NCBI GenBank assembly: GCA_028752905.1 | Contig: JAQNBH010000214.1 | Location: 97,211-161,210 of the forward strand | Length of the DNA stretch: 64,000 nt | From: Cladorhizidae sp. MBARI D1340-BT2 | Taxonomy: Eukaryota > Porifera > Demospongiae > Poecilosclerida > Cladorhizidae | Direction of reading: 5' to 3' | Shown here: piece by piece, positions 1 through 10,382 of the stretch | Numbering within the stretch: position 1 is the stretch's first letter | How the letters are laid out: each line of letters begins with the position of its first letter | Made by a program: the position numbers and the translations under genes | The notes under the pieces: model-generated | Seen by the model: the letters and a program-made list of their open reading frames with translations, nothing else | Told to the model about the DNA's origin: nothing | Databases searched by the model: none

Positions 1-15
1 CACTTTATAGCGGGG

Positions 16-88
16 CGGGGGTTGGCCAAATGGCAAAGGCATTAAGTTTTGATCTTAATTATTATGGGTTCGAGTCCCTTGCCCCCGA
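16..88 (+). tRNA. trnQ: tRNA-Gln (UUG)
   Basis: Cloverleaf with a 7-bp acceptor (CGGGGGT with GCCCCCG), a 3-bp D stem GCC/GGC and anticodon stem TTAAG/CTTAA. The 7-nt loop TTTTGAT puts anticodon TTG at the normal place. The T arm carries TTCGAGT. It ends 1-2 nt before the atp6 start, so its 3' cleavage would release the atp6 mRNA 5' end (tRNA punctuation). Upstream context is cut by the window edge; in other copies it follows cox1. Confidence 0.93.
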
Positions 89-89
89 T

Positions 90-809
90 ATGTTAAATAC
101 TTATTTTGATCAATTCTGTGTAGTAGAGTTAATAACCCAGAATCGAGTCGGGGTTTTTACTAATTCTTCAATGATGGTAATATACGGAGTTAGCGTGATT
201 TGGTTGTTATTTAAAGGGGGGGAGTTAATCCCCCATCGTTGGCAGTTAATAATGGAATTAATTCACAGTAATGTGCGCTCCGTTGTTTCTGAGGGTTTAA
301 GAAAAGCAGGTGAAAAGTATTTTCCTTTTGTTTTATGCCTTTTTTTATTTATAGTTATATTAAATATTTTGGGGCTTTTGCCTTACGTATTTACTCCAAC
401 TGCACATTTAGTAGTGACCTTCGGTTTATCATTATCAATAATGATGGGAGTAACTTTATTAGGGGTTCTAACTTTTAAAATTGAGTTTGTAAGTATATTA
501 GTGCCTCGGGGGGTGCCCCTAATATTAGCCCCTATATTGGGAGTAATAGAGACACTAAGTTATATGATAAGGGCGCTATCTTTAGGTCTTCGGTTAGGGG
601 CGAATATATCTGCAGGGCATTTATTATTTGCGATTTTATCCGGGTTTTCCTTAAATTTGTTTTTTAATGGGTATTTGTTTTTAGGGTGTTTTTTGATATT
701 TCTAATGGCGTCTATTGCGCTATTGGAGATGATGGTGGCAGTAATTCAGGCGTATGTGTTTAGTTTATTAACCACCATTTATTTAGGGGACACAATTGCC
801 CTACATTAA
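90..809 (+). CDS. atp6: ATP synthase Fo subunit a (subunit 6)
   Basis: 239 aa proton-channel subunit of the mitochondrial ATP synthase, in the inner membrane. The family signature RALSLGLRLGAN includes R168, the equivalent of the essential stator arginine that faces the c-ring carboxylate; Q220 in the last helix is also conserved. The ATG at 90, directly behind trnQ and starting MLNTYFDQF, is preferred. The frame is open upstream to 30, but that stretch is trnQ. The downstream spacer begins with a 28-bp copy of the nad5 3' end. Confidence 0.97.
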   Translation: MLNTYFDQFCVVELITQNRVGVFTNSSMMVIYGVSVIWLLFKGGELIPHRWQLIMELIHSNVRSVVSEGLRKAGEKYFPFVLCLFLFIVILNILGLLPYVFTPTAHLVVTFGLSLSIMMGVTLLGVLTFKIEFVSILVPRGVPLILAPILGVIETLSYMIRALSLGLRLGANISAGHLLFAILSGFSLNLFFNGYLFLGCFLIFLMASIALLEMMVAVIQAYVFSLLTTIYLGDTIALH

Positions 810-815
810 AAAAGG

Positions 816-843
816 GGGTTTATTTCTTTCTGGGGTGGAACAT
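816..843 (+). repeat. 28-bp copy of the nad5 3' end in the atp6 spacer
   Basis: Positions 816-843 equal 2348-2375 inside the last codons of nad5. In this copy the sequence continues towards atp9; at 36830-36857 the same 28 bp continue to trnT and cox2. It is therefore a switch point between two downstream arrangements of atp6. Confidence 0.9.
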
Positions 844-1164
<321 letters not shown>

Positions 1165-1189
1165 TTTTTAAATTTTTAATTTTAATTTA

Positions 1190-1260
1190 GACATAGTAGC
1201 TTAAGGGATAAAGCGTAAGACTGTTAATCTTAGTATATTAGTTCAATTCTAATTTATGTC
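1190..1260 (+). tRNA. trnN: tRNA-Asn (GUU)
   Basis: Acceptor GACATA pairs with TATGTC. Anticodon arm TAAGA-CTGTTAA-TCTTA gives GTT. The T loop is TTCAATT. It lies 25 nt after atp9 across an AT-rich stretch. Here it is followed by trnE, elsewhere by nad5. Confidence 0.92.
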
Positions 1261-1265
1261 GGATG

Positions 1266-1328
1266 CAATAAGTCTATATATCTAGGAGATCGATGTATAT
1301 ATTAGTATTATTTCTGCCTATGGGGGGG
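1266..1328 (+). repeat. trnN-trnE spacer made of nad2/nad5 and nad2 copies
   Basis: Positions 1266-1319 equal 7005-7058, the nad2 3' end plus nad5 5' end. At the 9-mer TTTCTGCCT, present in both nad5 and nad2, the identity switches to nad2 (5804 onwards, ending in a G run). The nad5 start codon is included, but the frame is lost at the switch. Confidence 0.9.
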
Positions 1329-1331
1329 GGC

Positions 1332-1402
1332 GCTTCTATAGTCTAGGGGTAAGACATTAGGTTTTCAATTTAAGTAGAAGGGTTCGATTCCCTTTAGGAG
1401 TA
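1332..1402 (+). tRNA. trnE: tRNA-Glu (UUC)
   Basis: Acceptor GCTTCTA/TAGGAGT contains three G-U pairs. Anticodon arm TTAGG-TTTTCAA-TTTAA gives TTC. T arm is GGGTTCGATTCCC. It lies 6 nt before nad6. Confidence 0.9.
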
Positions 1403-1408
1403 TTTTAT

Positions 1409-1951
1409 ATGGTGAGCGTGTTTTCAGTGGTTTTGATTTTTTGTGGGGTTCTGGTCATTTCGGCATTAAACTCAGTACATTCAGTGCTTTGGTTAATAGG
1501 GGGCTTTACAAGTGCTATTGTACTTTTTATTTTTTTGGAAGTGGATTTTATTGCCTTGATTTTTTTAATAGTCTATGTAGGGGCGATAGCTATTTTATTT
1601 TTATTTGTAATAATGATGTTAAATTTAGCGGATTTCAGGGACTTATTTGATATGTCAAATTATATGTTAGCCGGGTTTATAATAGGAATGGGCATATTTT
1701 TAGAGGTCTTAATTTATTTTAGCTGGGGGCTTAAGGGCTTATCGGGGGGAGTGGGGTATTTTAGGTGAGACTTTATTGAAAGATTTTCGAATATTGACGG
1801 GTTGGGGGGTGTTATATATACAAATTATGCTTATTTCTTTATTTTGGCTAGTTTTATTTTATTGGTGGCTATGGTGGGGGCTATTATACTCACTTTTTCA
1901 GTGAGGAATGAAATTAAAAGACAAGAGATTTTTATTCAAATCAGTCGTTAA
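1409..1951 (+). CDS. nad6: NADH dehydrogenase subunit 6
   Basis: 180 aa membrane subunit of complex I. Strongly hydrophobic, with about five membrane segments. The family motif around VYVGAIAILFLFVIMML (residues 56-72) is clear. TGA at codon 120 is read as Trp. It starts at the ATG just after trnE. The TAA stop falls at the join to a nad4-like patch (starting AGGCAATAAC), and the spacer then runs into a 219-bp nad5 copy. Identity is certain; the exact C-terminus could have been altered by the patch. Confidence 0.95.
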
Positions 1952-1975
1952 GGCAATAACTTTTTTATATGACCG

Positions 1976-2384
1976 ATCCAATATTATTTCTCCAATAATA
2001 CCTAGTTATGTTAAAATGGCGCCTTTATTATTAAGTTTGTTAGGGGCATTATTGGCTCTTGTGGTATATGATCGCGGCTTAGTTGAGAAGGGAGGGTTGT
2101 ATTTAAATTATGTCTTTTATACTTTTTTTAATTCGGGTTGACAGTTTAATTATGTTATAAATCATTTTTTGACTTTTAATTTGTTAAATTTGGGGCATTT
2201 GGTTACTTATCGGGTGATTGATAGAGGATTATTAGAAATAATGGGGCCTAAGGGGATATCTCGGATATTGATAAGATTAACTCAAAACATCAGTAATTTA
2301 CAATCTGGGATGGTGTTTAATTATGTTTTAATAACGGTCATATTTACGGGTTTATTTCTTTCTGGGGTGGAACATTATTATTAA
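1976..2384 (+). pseudogene. nad5: nad5 3' fragment joined to nad6 spacer
   Basis: Corresponds to nad5 residues 479-613 and its TAA, without the first 478 codons. It begins where the 219-bp repeat shared by nad5 and the nad6-cox3 spacer begins, so this copy is the product of a switch inside that repeat. It has no start of its own and should not make a functional subunit. Confidence 0.85.
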
Positions 2385-2504
2385 GTTTGTCAGTGTTAAT
2401 ATTCCCGCCTCTATAGTTTAATAGAAAAACATTTGTCTTGTAAACAAAAATTATAAGTGCGATTCTTGTTGGAGGCTTTACTAGTACATGATTTTATGAT
2501 TAAG
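2348..2504 (+). repeat. 157-bp switch repeat: nad5 end, trnT, cox leader
   Basis: Contains the nad5 3' end, spacer, all of trnT and the first 17 nt of cox2. The same string leads into cox1 at 19579-19735 and 43319-43475, and starts from atp6 instead of nad5 at 36830. Possible entries are nad5 or atp6; possible exits are cox1 or cox2. Positions 2369-2403 also equal the nad2 5' end (5678-5712). Confidence 0.88.
2407..2477 (+). tRNA. trnT: tRNA-Thr (UGU)
   Basis: Acceptor GCCTCTA/TGGAGGC. Anticodon arm TTTGT-CTTGTAA-ACAAA gives TGT. T arm contains GATTCTT. It is the only tRNA duplicated in the simplest reconstruction, with one copy before cox1 and one before cox2. Confidence 0.93.
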
Positions 2505-3210
2505 GTTAATAAAGAAGGATATTCCGGAGCCCTGACAATTAGGGTTTCAGGATGCAGGAAGTTTAGCTATGGAGGAAATAATTTTCTTTCATGATGAGAT
2601 TATGTATTTTTTAGTTTTGATAACTATTTTGGTTTTATGAGTAATAATCCGGGCCTTAATAAGTGGGTATTATCATAAATATTTATTTGAGGGAGTATTA
2701 ATAGAAGTGATATGAACTTTGCTTCCAGCGGGAGTATTAATTTTTTTAGCCTTTCCTTCTTTAAAATTACTATATTTAATGGACGAAGTAATGAAGCCCG
2801 GGGTAACAATTAAAATAGTAGGGCATCAGTGGTATTGGTTTTACGAGTATTCTGATTATGGGCCAGAAACTATAGAGTTTGATTCTTATATGATTCCGAC
2901 CTCGGATTTAAAGGAGGGAGAGCAAAGGTTATTAGAGGTAGATAATAGAGTAAAAGCCCCAGTACAGACAGAAGTAAGATTATTAGTGACTGGGGAAGAT
3001 GTGTTACACTCATTTGCAGTGCCATCTTTATCTCTAAAAGTAGACGCCGTGCCTGGACGATTAAATCAAACTAGTTTTATGATAAAGAGGGAGGGGGTGT
3101 TTTATGGGCAATGTTCAGAGATCTGTGGGGCAAATCACTCTTTTATGCCCATTGTAGTAGAAGGGGTTTCTTTAGAGAATTATATTAGTTGAGTTTCAAA
3201 TTATAATTAA
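2488..3210 (+). CDS. cox2: Cytochrome c oxidase subunit II
   Basis: 240 aa subunit carrying the CuA centre that accepts electrons from cytochrome c. Two N-terminal membrane segments are followed by an intermembrane domain with [10 protein letters not shown] (residues 112-121). The CuA ligands are H174, C209, E211, C213, H217 and M220 in HSF and [17 protein letters not shown] is Trp at several sites. It starts MILWLR at the ATG 10 nt after trnT; the first 17 nt are shared with cox1. TAA is followed by a copy of the trnD 3' half. Confidence 0.97.
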
Positions 3211-3213
3211 GTG

Positions 3214-3245
3214 GGGTTCGACCCCCGTTAATCCAGAGTTTTGTA
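3214..3245 (+). repeat. Copy of trnD 3' half upstream of nad3
   Basis: These 32 bp match the trnD T arm, acceptor 3' strand and following leader (32036-32067 region). The 5' half of the tRNA is absent, so no cloverleaf can form. It ends 2 nt before the nad3 ATG. Confidence 0.85.
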
Positions 3246-3247
3246 AA

Positions 3248-3607
3248 ATGGAAAATATAGAGTATATAGGTATATCAGTGTTAATATTATGTAGTATTAT
3301 TATTTCTACGATTATATCAGGTGTCTCTTATATTGTAGGGGTTAAACAACCAGATATTGAGAAAGTGTCGGTCTATGAGTGCGGATTTGAGCCATTTGGG
3401 TCATCAAGGGTGCCTTTTTCAGTTAAGTTTTTTTTAGTGGGGATACTTTTTTTAGTTTTTGATTTAGAAATTTCTTTTATTTTCCCTTGATGTGTAGTTT
3501 TAAATCAAATAAAATTATTGGGGGTTTGAGTTATGTATTTTTTTTTAATAGTTTTAACTATTGGCTTACTTTATGAATGAAAAAGGGGGGGATTGGAGTG
3601 GGAGTAA
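3248..3607 (+). CDS. nad3: NADH dehydrogenase subunit 3
   Basis: 119 aa complex I membrane subunit. The conserved loop [20 protein letters not shown] (residues 38-57) contains the cysteine used in the active/deactive switch of complex I. The later helix [15 protein letters not shown] is typical of the family. TGA codons at 81 and 91 are Trp. It ends at TAA (3605-3607); trnW follows after 31 nt. Confidence 0.96.
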
Positions 3608-3638
3608 GGCTATTAGTGGGAGTGGTTGGGGTAATTCC

Positions 3639-3709
3639 AAGGAATTAGGTTAACGGGAGACCAAAGACCTTCAAAGTCTTAAGTGGGGGTTCGAGTCCGT
3701 CATTCTTTG
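3639..3709 (+). tRNA. trnW: tRNA-Trp (UCA)
   Basis: Acceptor AAGGAAT/ATTCTTT, D stem GGTT/GACC, anticodon arm AAGAC-CTTCAAA-GTCTT. The anticodon TCA decodes both TGG and TGA, matching the reassigned TGA codons in the protein genes. Confidence 0.93.
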
Positions 3710-3757
3710 CCTAGTAAAAGAGAATCGCTGTGGCGCTTTCCTTTTGTTTATAGTTAT

Positions 3758-4126
3758 ATGATAAAAAGTTATAGAAAAGAGAATCCGGTTTTTTTTCTAA
3801 TAAATAATTGGTTTATTGATCTTCCGGCCCCCTCGAATTTAAATTATTTCTGGAATTTGGGTTCTTTATTGGCGTTTTGTTTAATTATTCAAATGATTAG
3901 CGGAATTTTTTTAGCCATGCATTATTGTTCAGATATAGAGTTAGCTTTTTCATCTGTGGTGCATATTACTCGTGATATAAATTATGGGTTTGTTTTAAGG
4001 TATTTACATGCTAATGGGGCATCTATGTTTTTTTTATGTGTTTATTTTCATATAGGCCGGGGCATGTATTATGGTAGTTATACAAAAGTGATAGTTTGAA
4101 ATGTGGGCTCCCGGGTCTTACTATAA
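3758..4126 (+). pseudogene. cob: Cytochrome b, 5' part only (117 of 381 codons)
   Basis: Starts at the same ATG as the full cob (60184) and contains the first pair of haem ligands, H84 and H98. Identity is lost at 4107, the end of the 68-bp repeat shared with the atp8-nad4 spacer. Five spacer-encoded residues and TAA at 4124 follow. H183, H197 and the quinone sites are missing, so this copy cannot make a working complex III subunit. Confidence 0.9.
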
Positions 4127-4169
4127 GTCTTGAAAATAGAAAATGTCGGTTCGATTCCGGCCCTCTTCT
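4127..4169 (+). pseudogene. trnS: 3' half of tRNA-Ser (UGA)
   Basis: 43 nt identical to the 3' part of the intact trnS at 8838-8880: anticodon loop side, T arm and acceptor 3' strand. The matching 5' acceptor strand GAAGAGG is absent, replaced by short nad2 and nad5 pieces. No cloverleaf forms. It sits 34 nt before nad4. Confidence 0.85.
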
Positions 4170-4203
4170 GGGTATACTATAGAGTTTGATTCTTATATGA
4201 TCA

Positions 4204-5664
4204 ATGTTAAAATCAGTACTAATATTGCCTCTAATGGGGATGGTGGCTCTATTAATAACCCCTAGAAATGAGATAATGCGTTTATGGAAAGTAGGCTTAG
4301 AATGGTCTGTATTGACATTAACCGGGACTATTCTTTTATGGTCCTCTTTTGATGGGGCGGGGCAATTTCAAGTGGTTCACCGGTTAGAGTGGATGCCTAG
4401 TGTAGAGCCGGAATTCGGGGTTATTGTTTTAGGGGTTGATGGGATATCTATTTTTTTTATAATATTGACGGCTTTATTAATACCTATTAGTGTTTTAATA
4501 AGTTTAAAGTCGATCAAGTTTTTGATAAAGGAGTTTCTATTATGTTTGTTGTTTATAGAAGAATTACTAATAGGGGTTTTTACAGTATTAGATTTAGTTG
4601 GGTTTTATATCTTATTTGAGGGGATTTTAATTCCTATGTTTTTAATAATTGGTATTTGGGGTTCGAGGGAGGAGAAAATCAAGGCTTCTTATTATTTTTT
4701 TTTTTATACTTTTCTGGGTTCAGTTTTTATGCTATTAGGGATATTTACGCTTTATGGTAATGCGGGGAGTACTGATTATCAAATTTTATGTTGTTTAAAA
4801 ATAGAAAAAGGCTTACAATATTTAGTTTTTTGAGGTTTTTTTTTTAGTTTAGCTATTAAAATCCCCAAAATACCTTTTCATATTTGATTACCCCAGGCGC
4901 ATGTGGAGGCCCCTGTGGCGGGTTCTGTGATTTTAGCGGGGGTTTTATTAAAATTAGGGGGCTATGGCTTTATTAGGTTTTTGTGGGCTTTATTTCCCGA
5001 CGCCTCCGAATATTTTTCCCCTTTAATTATGAGTTTGAGTTTATTTGCGATTATTTATGGAGGTTTAACTACTTGTCGGCAGGTAGATTTAAAGCGTATA
5101 ATTGCTTATTCTTCAGTGGCTCATATGGGATTGGTAACGGCTGGGGTTTTTAGCCATACAATTCAGGGTTTAGTAGCTGCTATTTTTTTAATGTTAGCTC
5201 ATGGTTTAGTGAGTTCAGCTTTATTTATGGCAATTACTTTTTTATATGACCGATATCGAACTCGTTTAATAAAATATTATCGTGGGATGGTTATAACTAT
5301 GCCGTTGTTTGGTATGTTATTGTTGATTTTAGTTTTGGCGAACGCTTCTATCCCTTTAAGTTGTAGCTTTATCGGTGAGTTTTTGTCTTTATTGGCGGCT
5401 TTTGAGTATAGTATTTTAGCGGGTTTATTGGCTTCGACGGGGATAGTGATATCTGCGGGGTACTCGATTTATGTGTATAATAGAGTGTGTTTTGGGTTGT
5501 TTTCGAAATATATTTATTTTTCAAGGGACTTAAATCGTCGGGAGTTTTATAGTTTATTGCCCTTGATAATCTTAATAGTTTTAATGGGGGTATTTCCTTT
5601 TTTGGGGATAGATGTGGTAAAGGGGGCTATTATATTTCAAGAATGACCATGGATTTGGGTATAA
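4204..5664 (+). CDS. nad4: NADH dehydrogenase subunit 4
   Basis: 486 aa antiporter-like proton-pumping subunit of complex I, with about 13-14 membrane segments. Family signatures include WLPQAHVEAPVAGSVILAG around residues 228-246, with the conserved helix-7 region, and IAYSSVAHMG near 299-308. Internal TGA codons are Trp. The ATG at 4204 (MLKSVLILPLMG) follows directly after a 26-bp cox2-identical patch (4176-4201). It ends WPWIWV-TAA, 7 nt before nad2. Length is normal. Confidence 0.96.
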
Positions 5665-5671
5665 GATTGAA

Positions 5672-7024
5672 ATGGCAGGAACATTATTATTAAGTTTGTC
5701 AGTGTTAATATTAGTAGTTTATGGTTTAAGAAGATGGGTGCTAAGGGTTACTATTATGGTGATGGCATTAGTGGGCTTTACTAGTATTTGGTTTGAGGGG
5801 TGTTTTCTGCCTATGGGGGGGTATGGGTTATTAACCAGTAGTTGAGTGGACGTATCTAGGGGGATGCTTGTAATTGCTTGCTTATCATTATTATTAGTAT
5901 ATAGTTCGAAAAATACAGATCCGGAGGAGGGGGATTCTTGGATTTTGTTGGTGTTAATGGTATTATTGGGGTCTTTACTATTAGTTTCTTCGGTAAATTG
6001 GGTTTGCATATATTTAGCTTTAGAGTTACAAACTTTAATACTTTTTATTTTAGTGGCAAAAACAAATAGTGCCTATGGTACAGAAGCAGGATTAAAGTAT
6101 TTGGTTTTAGGGGCGATTTCTTCTGGGTTATTTTTATTTGGGTGTGCTTTATTATACGGGGCCTCTGGGGAGACGAGCGCTCAAGGGATTAATTCAGTAT
6201 TAATGGGGCAGGGGGGGAAAATATTTCTGACCATATCGTTATTATTTAAATTATCGGCGGCCCCCTTTCATATGTGGGCTCCCGATGTGTATGAGGGCGC
6301 GCCTACCATAAGTACCGCTCTATTGGTTATAATACCCAAAATAGGGGTTTTTACAGTATTAGTACAAGTGGGTTTAGTAAGTAATGTGATTCTTTTTTGT
6401 GGGGTTATGTCTATTATTTATGGAGCAGCGGGGGCTTTAAATCAAACTAAAATGAAGCGTTTATTGGCCTATAGTGGGGTCGGGCATATGGGGTTTATTC
6501 TTTTAGGGGTTGGAATCGGGTCTTTTGAAAGTATTCAGGCCAGTTTAATATACATGATAATATATACTGTAATGTCAGTGTGTGTGTTTTCAGTGCTTTT
6601 ATCTTTAAAATTAACTCGGGTTCTTATAATTGAGGCTAGTAGTTTATCTAGGGATAATTTGGTAATAGCTTTTACATTAGGTTTAACGTTTTTATCTACT
6701 GCGGGGATCCCGCCTTTAGCGGGGTTTTTAGGTAAATGGTGAGTATTATTATCGGGGATGTCCAGTGGCTATTTTTTAATTTGTCTGGCCGTAGTAATGG
6801 CCTCCGTAATAGGTGGGGTTTATTATGTGAGGATGGTTCAAATAATATATTTTACAAACTATTTTTTGTTAACTTGGCAAAAAGTTCTAAATAGATCAGA
6901 TGTAATAAAATTTAGGAAGTCAATCCCTTTGGGGGGTGCTATTTTTATTATTCTGTTTTTAATGGTGTCACCCAATTGAATGTTACAGATGGCCCATGAT
7001 GCTACAATAAGTCTATATATCTAG
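5672..7024 (+). CDS. nad2: NADH dehydrogenase subunit 2
   Basis: 450 aa antiporter-like subunit of complex I. The block FHMWAPDVYEGAPT (about residues 203-216) and LAYSGVGHMGF (about 266-276) identify the family. TGA at several positions is Trp. It starts [10 protein letters not shown]; nucleotides 5678-5712 also occur, out of frame, at the nad5 3' end. The stop TAG at 7022 lies 7 nt before nad5 inside the 54-bp repeat reused in the trnN-trnE spacer. Confidence 0.95.
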
Positions 7025-7031
7025 GAGATCG

Positions 7032-8800
7032 ATGTATATATTAGTATTATTTCTGCCTTTATTAAGTGCAATAGTATCTGGATTATTTGGAAGGAAAATA
7101 GGGAGAAAGGGGACAGGTACATTAACGTCTGGTTGTATGGGTATTAGTCTGGTTGTCTCTTGTTGGATTTTTTATGAGACAATTTTAAACTCTTCAGTTA
7201 CTTATATAAAGTTATGAAAATGGTTTGATTCAGAGTTGTTAACTACTTATTTTGGGTTACAATTTGATAGTTTAACTTCAATTATGTTGGTAGTAATAAC
7301 TAGTATATCGGTATTAGTTCATATTTATTCAACTGGGTATATGTCGGATGATCCTCATCTGCCCCGATTTATGTCTTATTTATCACTATTTACTTTTTTA
7401 ATGATGGTATTAGTCACAAGTGATAATTATGCTCAGTTATTTATAGGTTGAGAAGGAGTGGGGCTATGTTCTTATCTTTTAATAAATTTCTGGTTTACAA
7501 GGATAAAAGCGAATAAGGGGGCAATGAAGGCTATGTTAATAAATCGAGTGGGGGATATAGGGGTAGTTTTGGCTATGATAAAGATTATTGAAGAGTTTGG
7601 GGGCTTAGAATATTCAACTGTTGGTAGTGTTTTGAGTGGCCCGGGCTATATTAATAAAGAAGGTCTTACTATAATTAGTTTATTATTATTTTTCGGGGGA
7701 GTGGGGAAATCGGCTCAATTAGGTTTACATACTTGATTACCAGATGCGATGGAAGGTCCTACCCCGGTATCTGCCTTAATACATGCGGCGACAATGGTAA
7801 CGGCTGGGGTTTTTTTAATAATAAGATCCGCCCCTTTTTTTGAGGGTTCTCCTTTAGCTTTAACTATAATAACTATAGGGGGGGCTTTAACGGCTCTTTT
7901 TGCGGCTAGTGTGGGGATAGTTCAAAATGATTTGAAAAAAGTAATTGCTTATTCTACTTGTAGTCAATTAGGTTATATGGTAATGATCTGTGGTTTATCG
8001 AGTTATTATGTTAGTTTATTTCATTTGGTGAATCATGCTTTTTTTAAGGCTTTATTGTTTTTAAGTGCTGGCTCTGTTATACATGCCATTAGTGATGAGC
8101 AGGATATGCGAAAAATGGGGGGGGTGATAAAATCTCTTCCCTTTTCTTATGTTATGATTTTAATCGGGTCCTTATCATTAATCGGGTTCCCTTATTTAAC
8201 AGGGTTTTATTCAAAAGATTTGATATTGGAGTTAGTGTATGAGAAGCATTGTATGGTTTTTGCTTATTGATTGGGTAGTTTTTCTGTTTTATTAACTGCG
8301 TTTTATTCCATAAGGTTAATTTATTTAACATTTATAACTAATACCAATTCGAAAAAGGAGGTATTTATAAAAGTGCATGAGTCAAATTGAAACATAATTT
8401 TTCCTTTACTTTTATTGGCCTTTGGAAGTATATTTGTGGGGTATTTGGGAAAAGAGTTAATATTATCCAATATTATTTCTCCAATAATACCTAGTTATGT
8501 TAAAATGGCGCCTTTATTATTAAGTTTGTTAGGGGCATTATTGGCTCTTGTGGTATATGATCGCGGCTTAGTTGAGAAGGGAGGGTTGTATTTAAATTAT
8601 GTCTTTTATACTTTTTTTAATTCGGGTTGACAGTTTAATTATGTTATAAATCATTTTTTGACTTTTAATTTGTTAAATTTGGGGCATTTGGTTACTTATC
8701 GGGTGATTGATAGAGGATTATTAGAAATAATGGGGCCTAAGGGGATATCTCGGATATTGATAAGATTAACTCAAAACATCAGTAATTTACAATCTGGGAT
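7032..8800 (+). pseudogene. nad5: nad5, 3'-truncated (589 of 613 codons), running into trnS
   Basis: Normal nad5 start and body (see 17774-19615), identical to 8800. The sequence then passes into the spacer of the intact trnS, and the frame stays open to 8900 across the tRNA. The last 24 residues ([12 protein letters not shown] and on) are missing. This is the only place where the nad5 tail leads to trnS; the spacer before trnS probably holds a copy of this nad5 stretch. Confidence 0.85.
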
Positions 8801-8809
8801 TATTATAGG

Positions 8810-8880
8810 GAAGAGGTGGCACAAGGGTAATGCACCTGTCTTGAAAATAGAAAATGTCGGTTCGATTCCGGCCCTCTTCT
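8810..8880 (+). tRNA. trnS: tRNA-Ser (UGA), the only intact copy
   Basis: Acceptor GAAGAGG/CCTCTTC, D stem GCA/TGC, anticodon loop CTTGAAA giving TGA on a weak stem (CCTGT/ATAGA, one mismatch), T arm GTCGG-TTCGATT-CCGGC. The variable region is short. The other four occurrences upstream of nad4 keep only the 3' 43 nt. About 37 nt here (8801-8837) are found nowhere else in the window. Confidence 0.88.
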
Positions 8881-8914
8881 GGGTATACTATAGAGTTTGA
8901 TTCTTATATGATCA

Positions 8915-10375
8915 ATGTTAAAATCAGTACTAATATTGCCTCTAATGGGGATGGTGGCTCTATTAATAACCCCTAGAAATGAGATAATGCGTTTATGGAA
9001 AGTAGGCTTAGAATGGTCTGTATTGACATTAACCGGGACTATTCTTTTATGGTCCTCTTTTGATGGGGCGGGGCAATTTCAAGTGGTTCACCGGTTAGAG
9101 TGGATGCCTAGTGTAGAGCCGGAATTCGGGGTTATTGTTTTAGGGGTTGATGGGATATCTATTTTTTTTATAATATTGACGGCTTTATTAATACCTATTA
9201 GTGTTTTAATAAGTTTAAAGTCGATCAAGTTTTTGATAAAGGAGTTTCTATTATGTTTGTTGTTTATAGAAGAATTACTAATAGGGGTTTTTACAGTATT
9301 AGATTTAGTTGGGTTTTATATCTTATTTGAGGGGATTTTAATTCCTATGTTTTTAATAATTGGTATTTGGGGTTCGAGGGAGGAGAAAATCAAGGCTTCT
9401 TATTATTTTTTTTTTTATACTTTTCTGGGTTCAGTTTTTATGCTATTAGGGATATTTACGCTTTATGGTAATGCGGGGAGTACTGATTATCAAATTTTAT
9501 GTTGTTTAAAAATAGAAAAAGGCTTACAATATTTAGTTTTTTGAGGTTTTTTTTTTAGTTTAGCTATTAAAATCCCCAAAATACCTTTTCATATTTGATT
9601 ACCCCAGGCGCATGTGGAGGCCCCTGTGGCGGGTTCTGTGATTTTAGCGGGGGTTTTATTAAAATTAGGGGGCTATGGCTTTATTAGGTTTTTGTGGGCT
9701 TTATTTCCCGACGCCTCCGAATATTTTTCCCCTTTAATTATGAGTTTGAGTTTATTTGCGATTATTTATGGAGGTTTAACTACTTGTCGGCAGGTAGATT
9801 TAAAGCGTATAATTGCTTATTCTTCAGTGGCTCATATGGGATTGGTAACGGCTGGGGTTTTTAGCCATACAATTCAGGGTTTAGTAGCTGCTATTTTTTT
9901 AATGTTAGCTCATGGTTTAGTGAGTTCAGCTTTATTTATGGCAATTACTTTTTTATATGACCGATATCGAACTCGTTTAATAAAATATTATCGTGGGATG
10001 GTTATAACTATGCCGTTGTTTGGTATGTTATTGTTGATTTTAGTTTTGGCGAACGCTTCTATCCCTTTAAGTTGTAGCTTTATCGGTGAGTTTTTGTCTT
10101 TATTGGCGGCTTTTGAGTATAGTATTTTAGCGGGTTTATTGGCTTCGACGGGGATAGTGATATCTGCGGGGTACTCGATTTATGTGTATAATAGAGTGTG
10201 TTTTGGGTTGTTTTCGAAATATATTTATTTTTCAAGGGACTTAAATCGTCGGGAGTTTTATAGTTTATTGCCCTTGATAATCTTAATAGTTTTAATGGGG
10301 GTATTTCCTTTTTTGGGGATAGATGTGGTAAAGGGGGCTATTATATTTCAAGAATGACCATGGATTTGGGTATAA
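8915..10375 (+). CDS. nad4: NADH dehydrogenase subunit 4, copy 2
   Basis: Same 486-aa product as 4204-5664, with no difference in translation. This is the only nad4 copy preceded by a complete trnS; the 26-bp cox2-derived leader is also present. Confidence 0.95.
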
Positions 10376-10382
10376 GATTGAA

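Noticed and set aside
30..89. N-terminal extension of atp6 from ATG 30
   Set aside because: These codons are trnQ. The start at 90 gives the expected atp6 N-terminus.
1441..1650. Second + strand ORF inside nad6
   Set aside because: A different frame of nad6. The nad6 frame has the family motif and the start after trnE.
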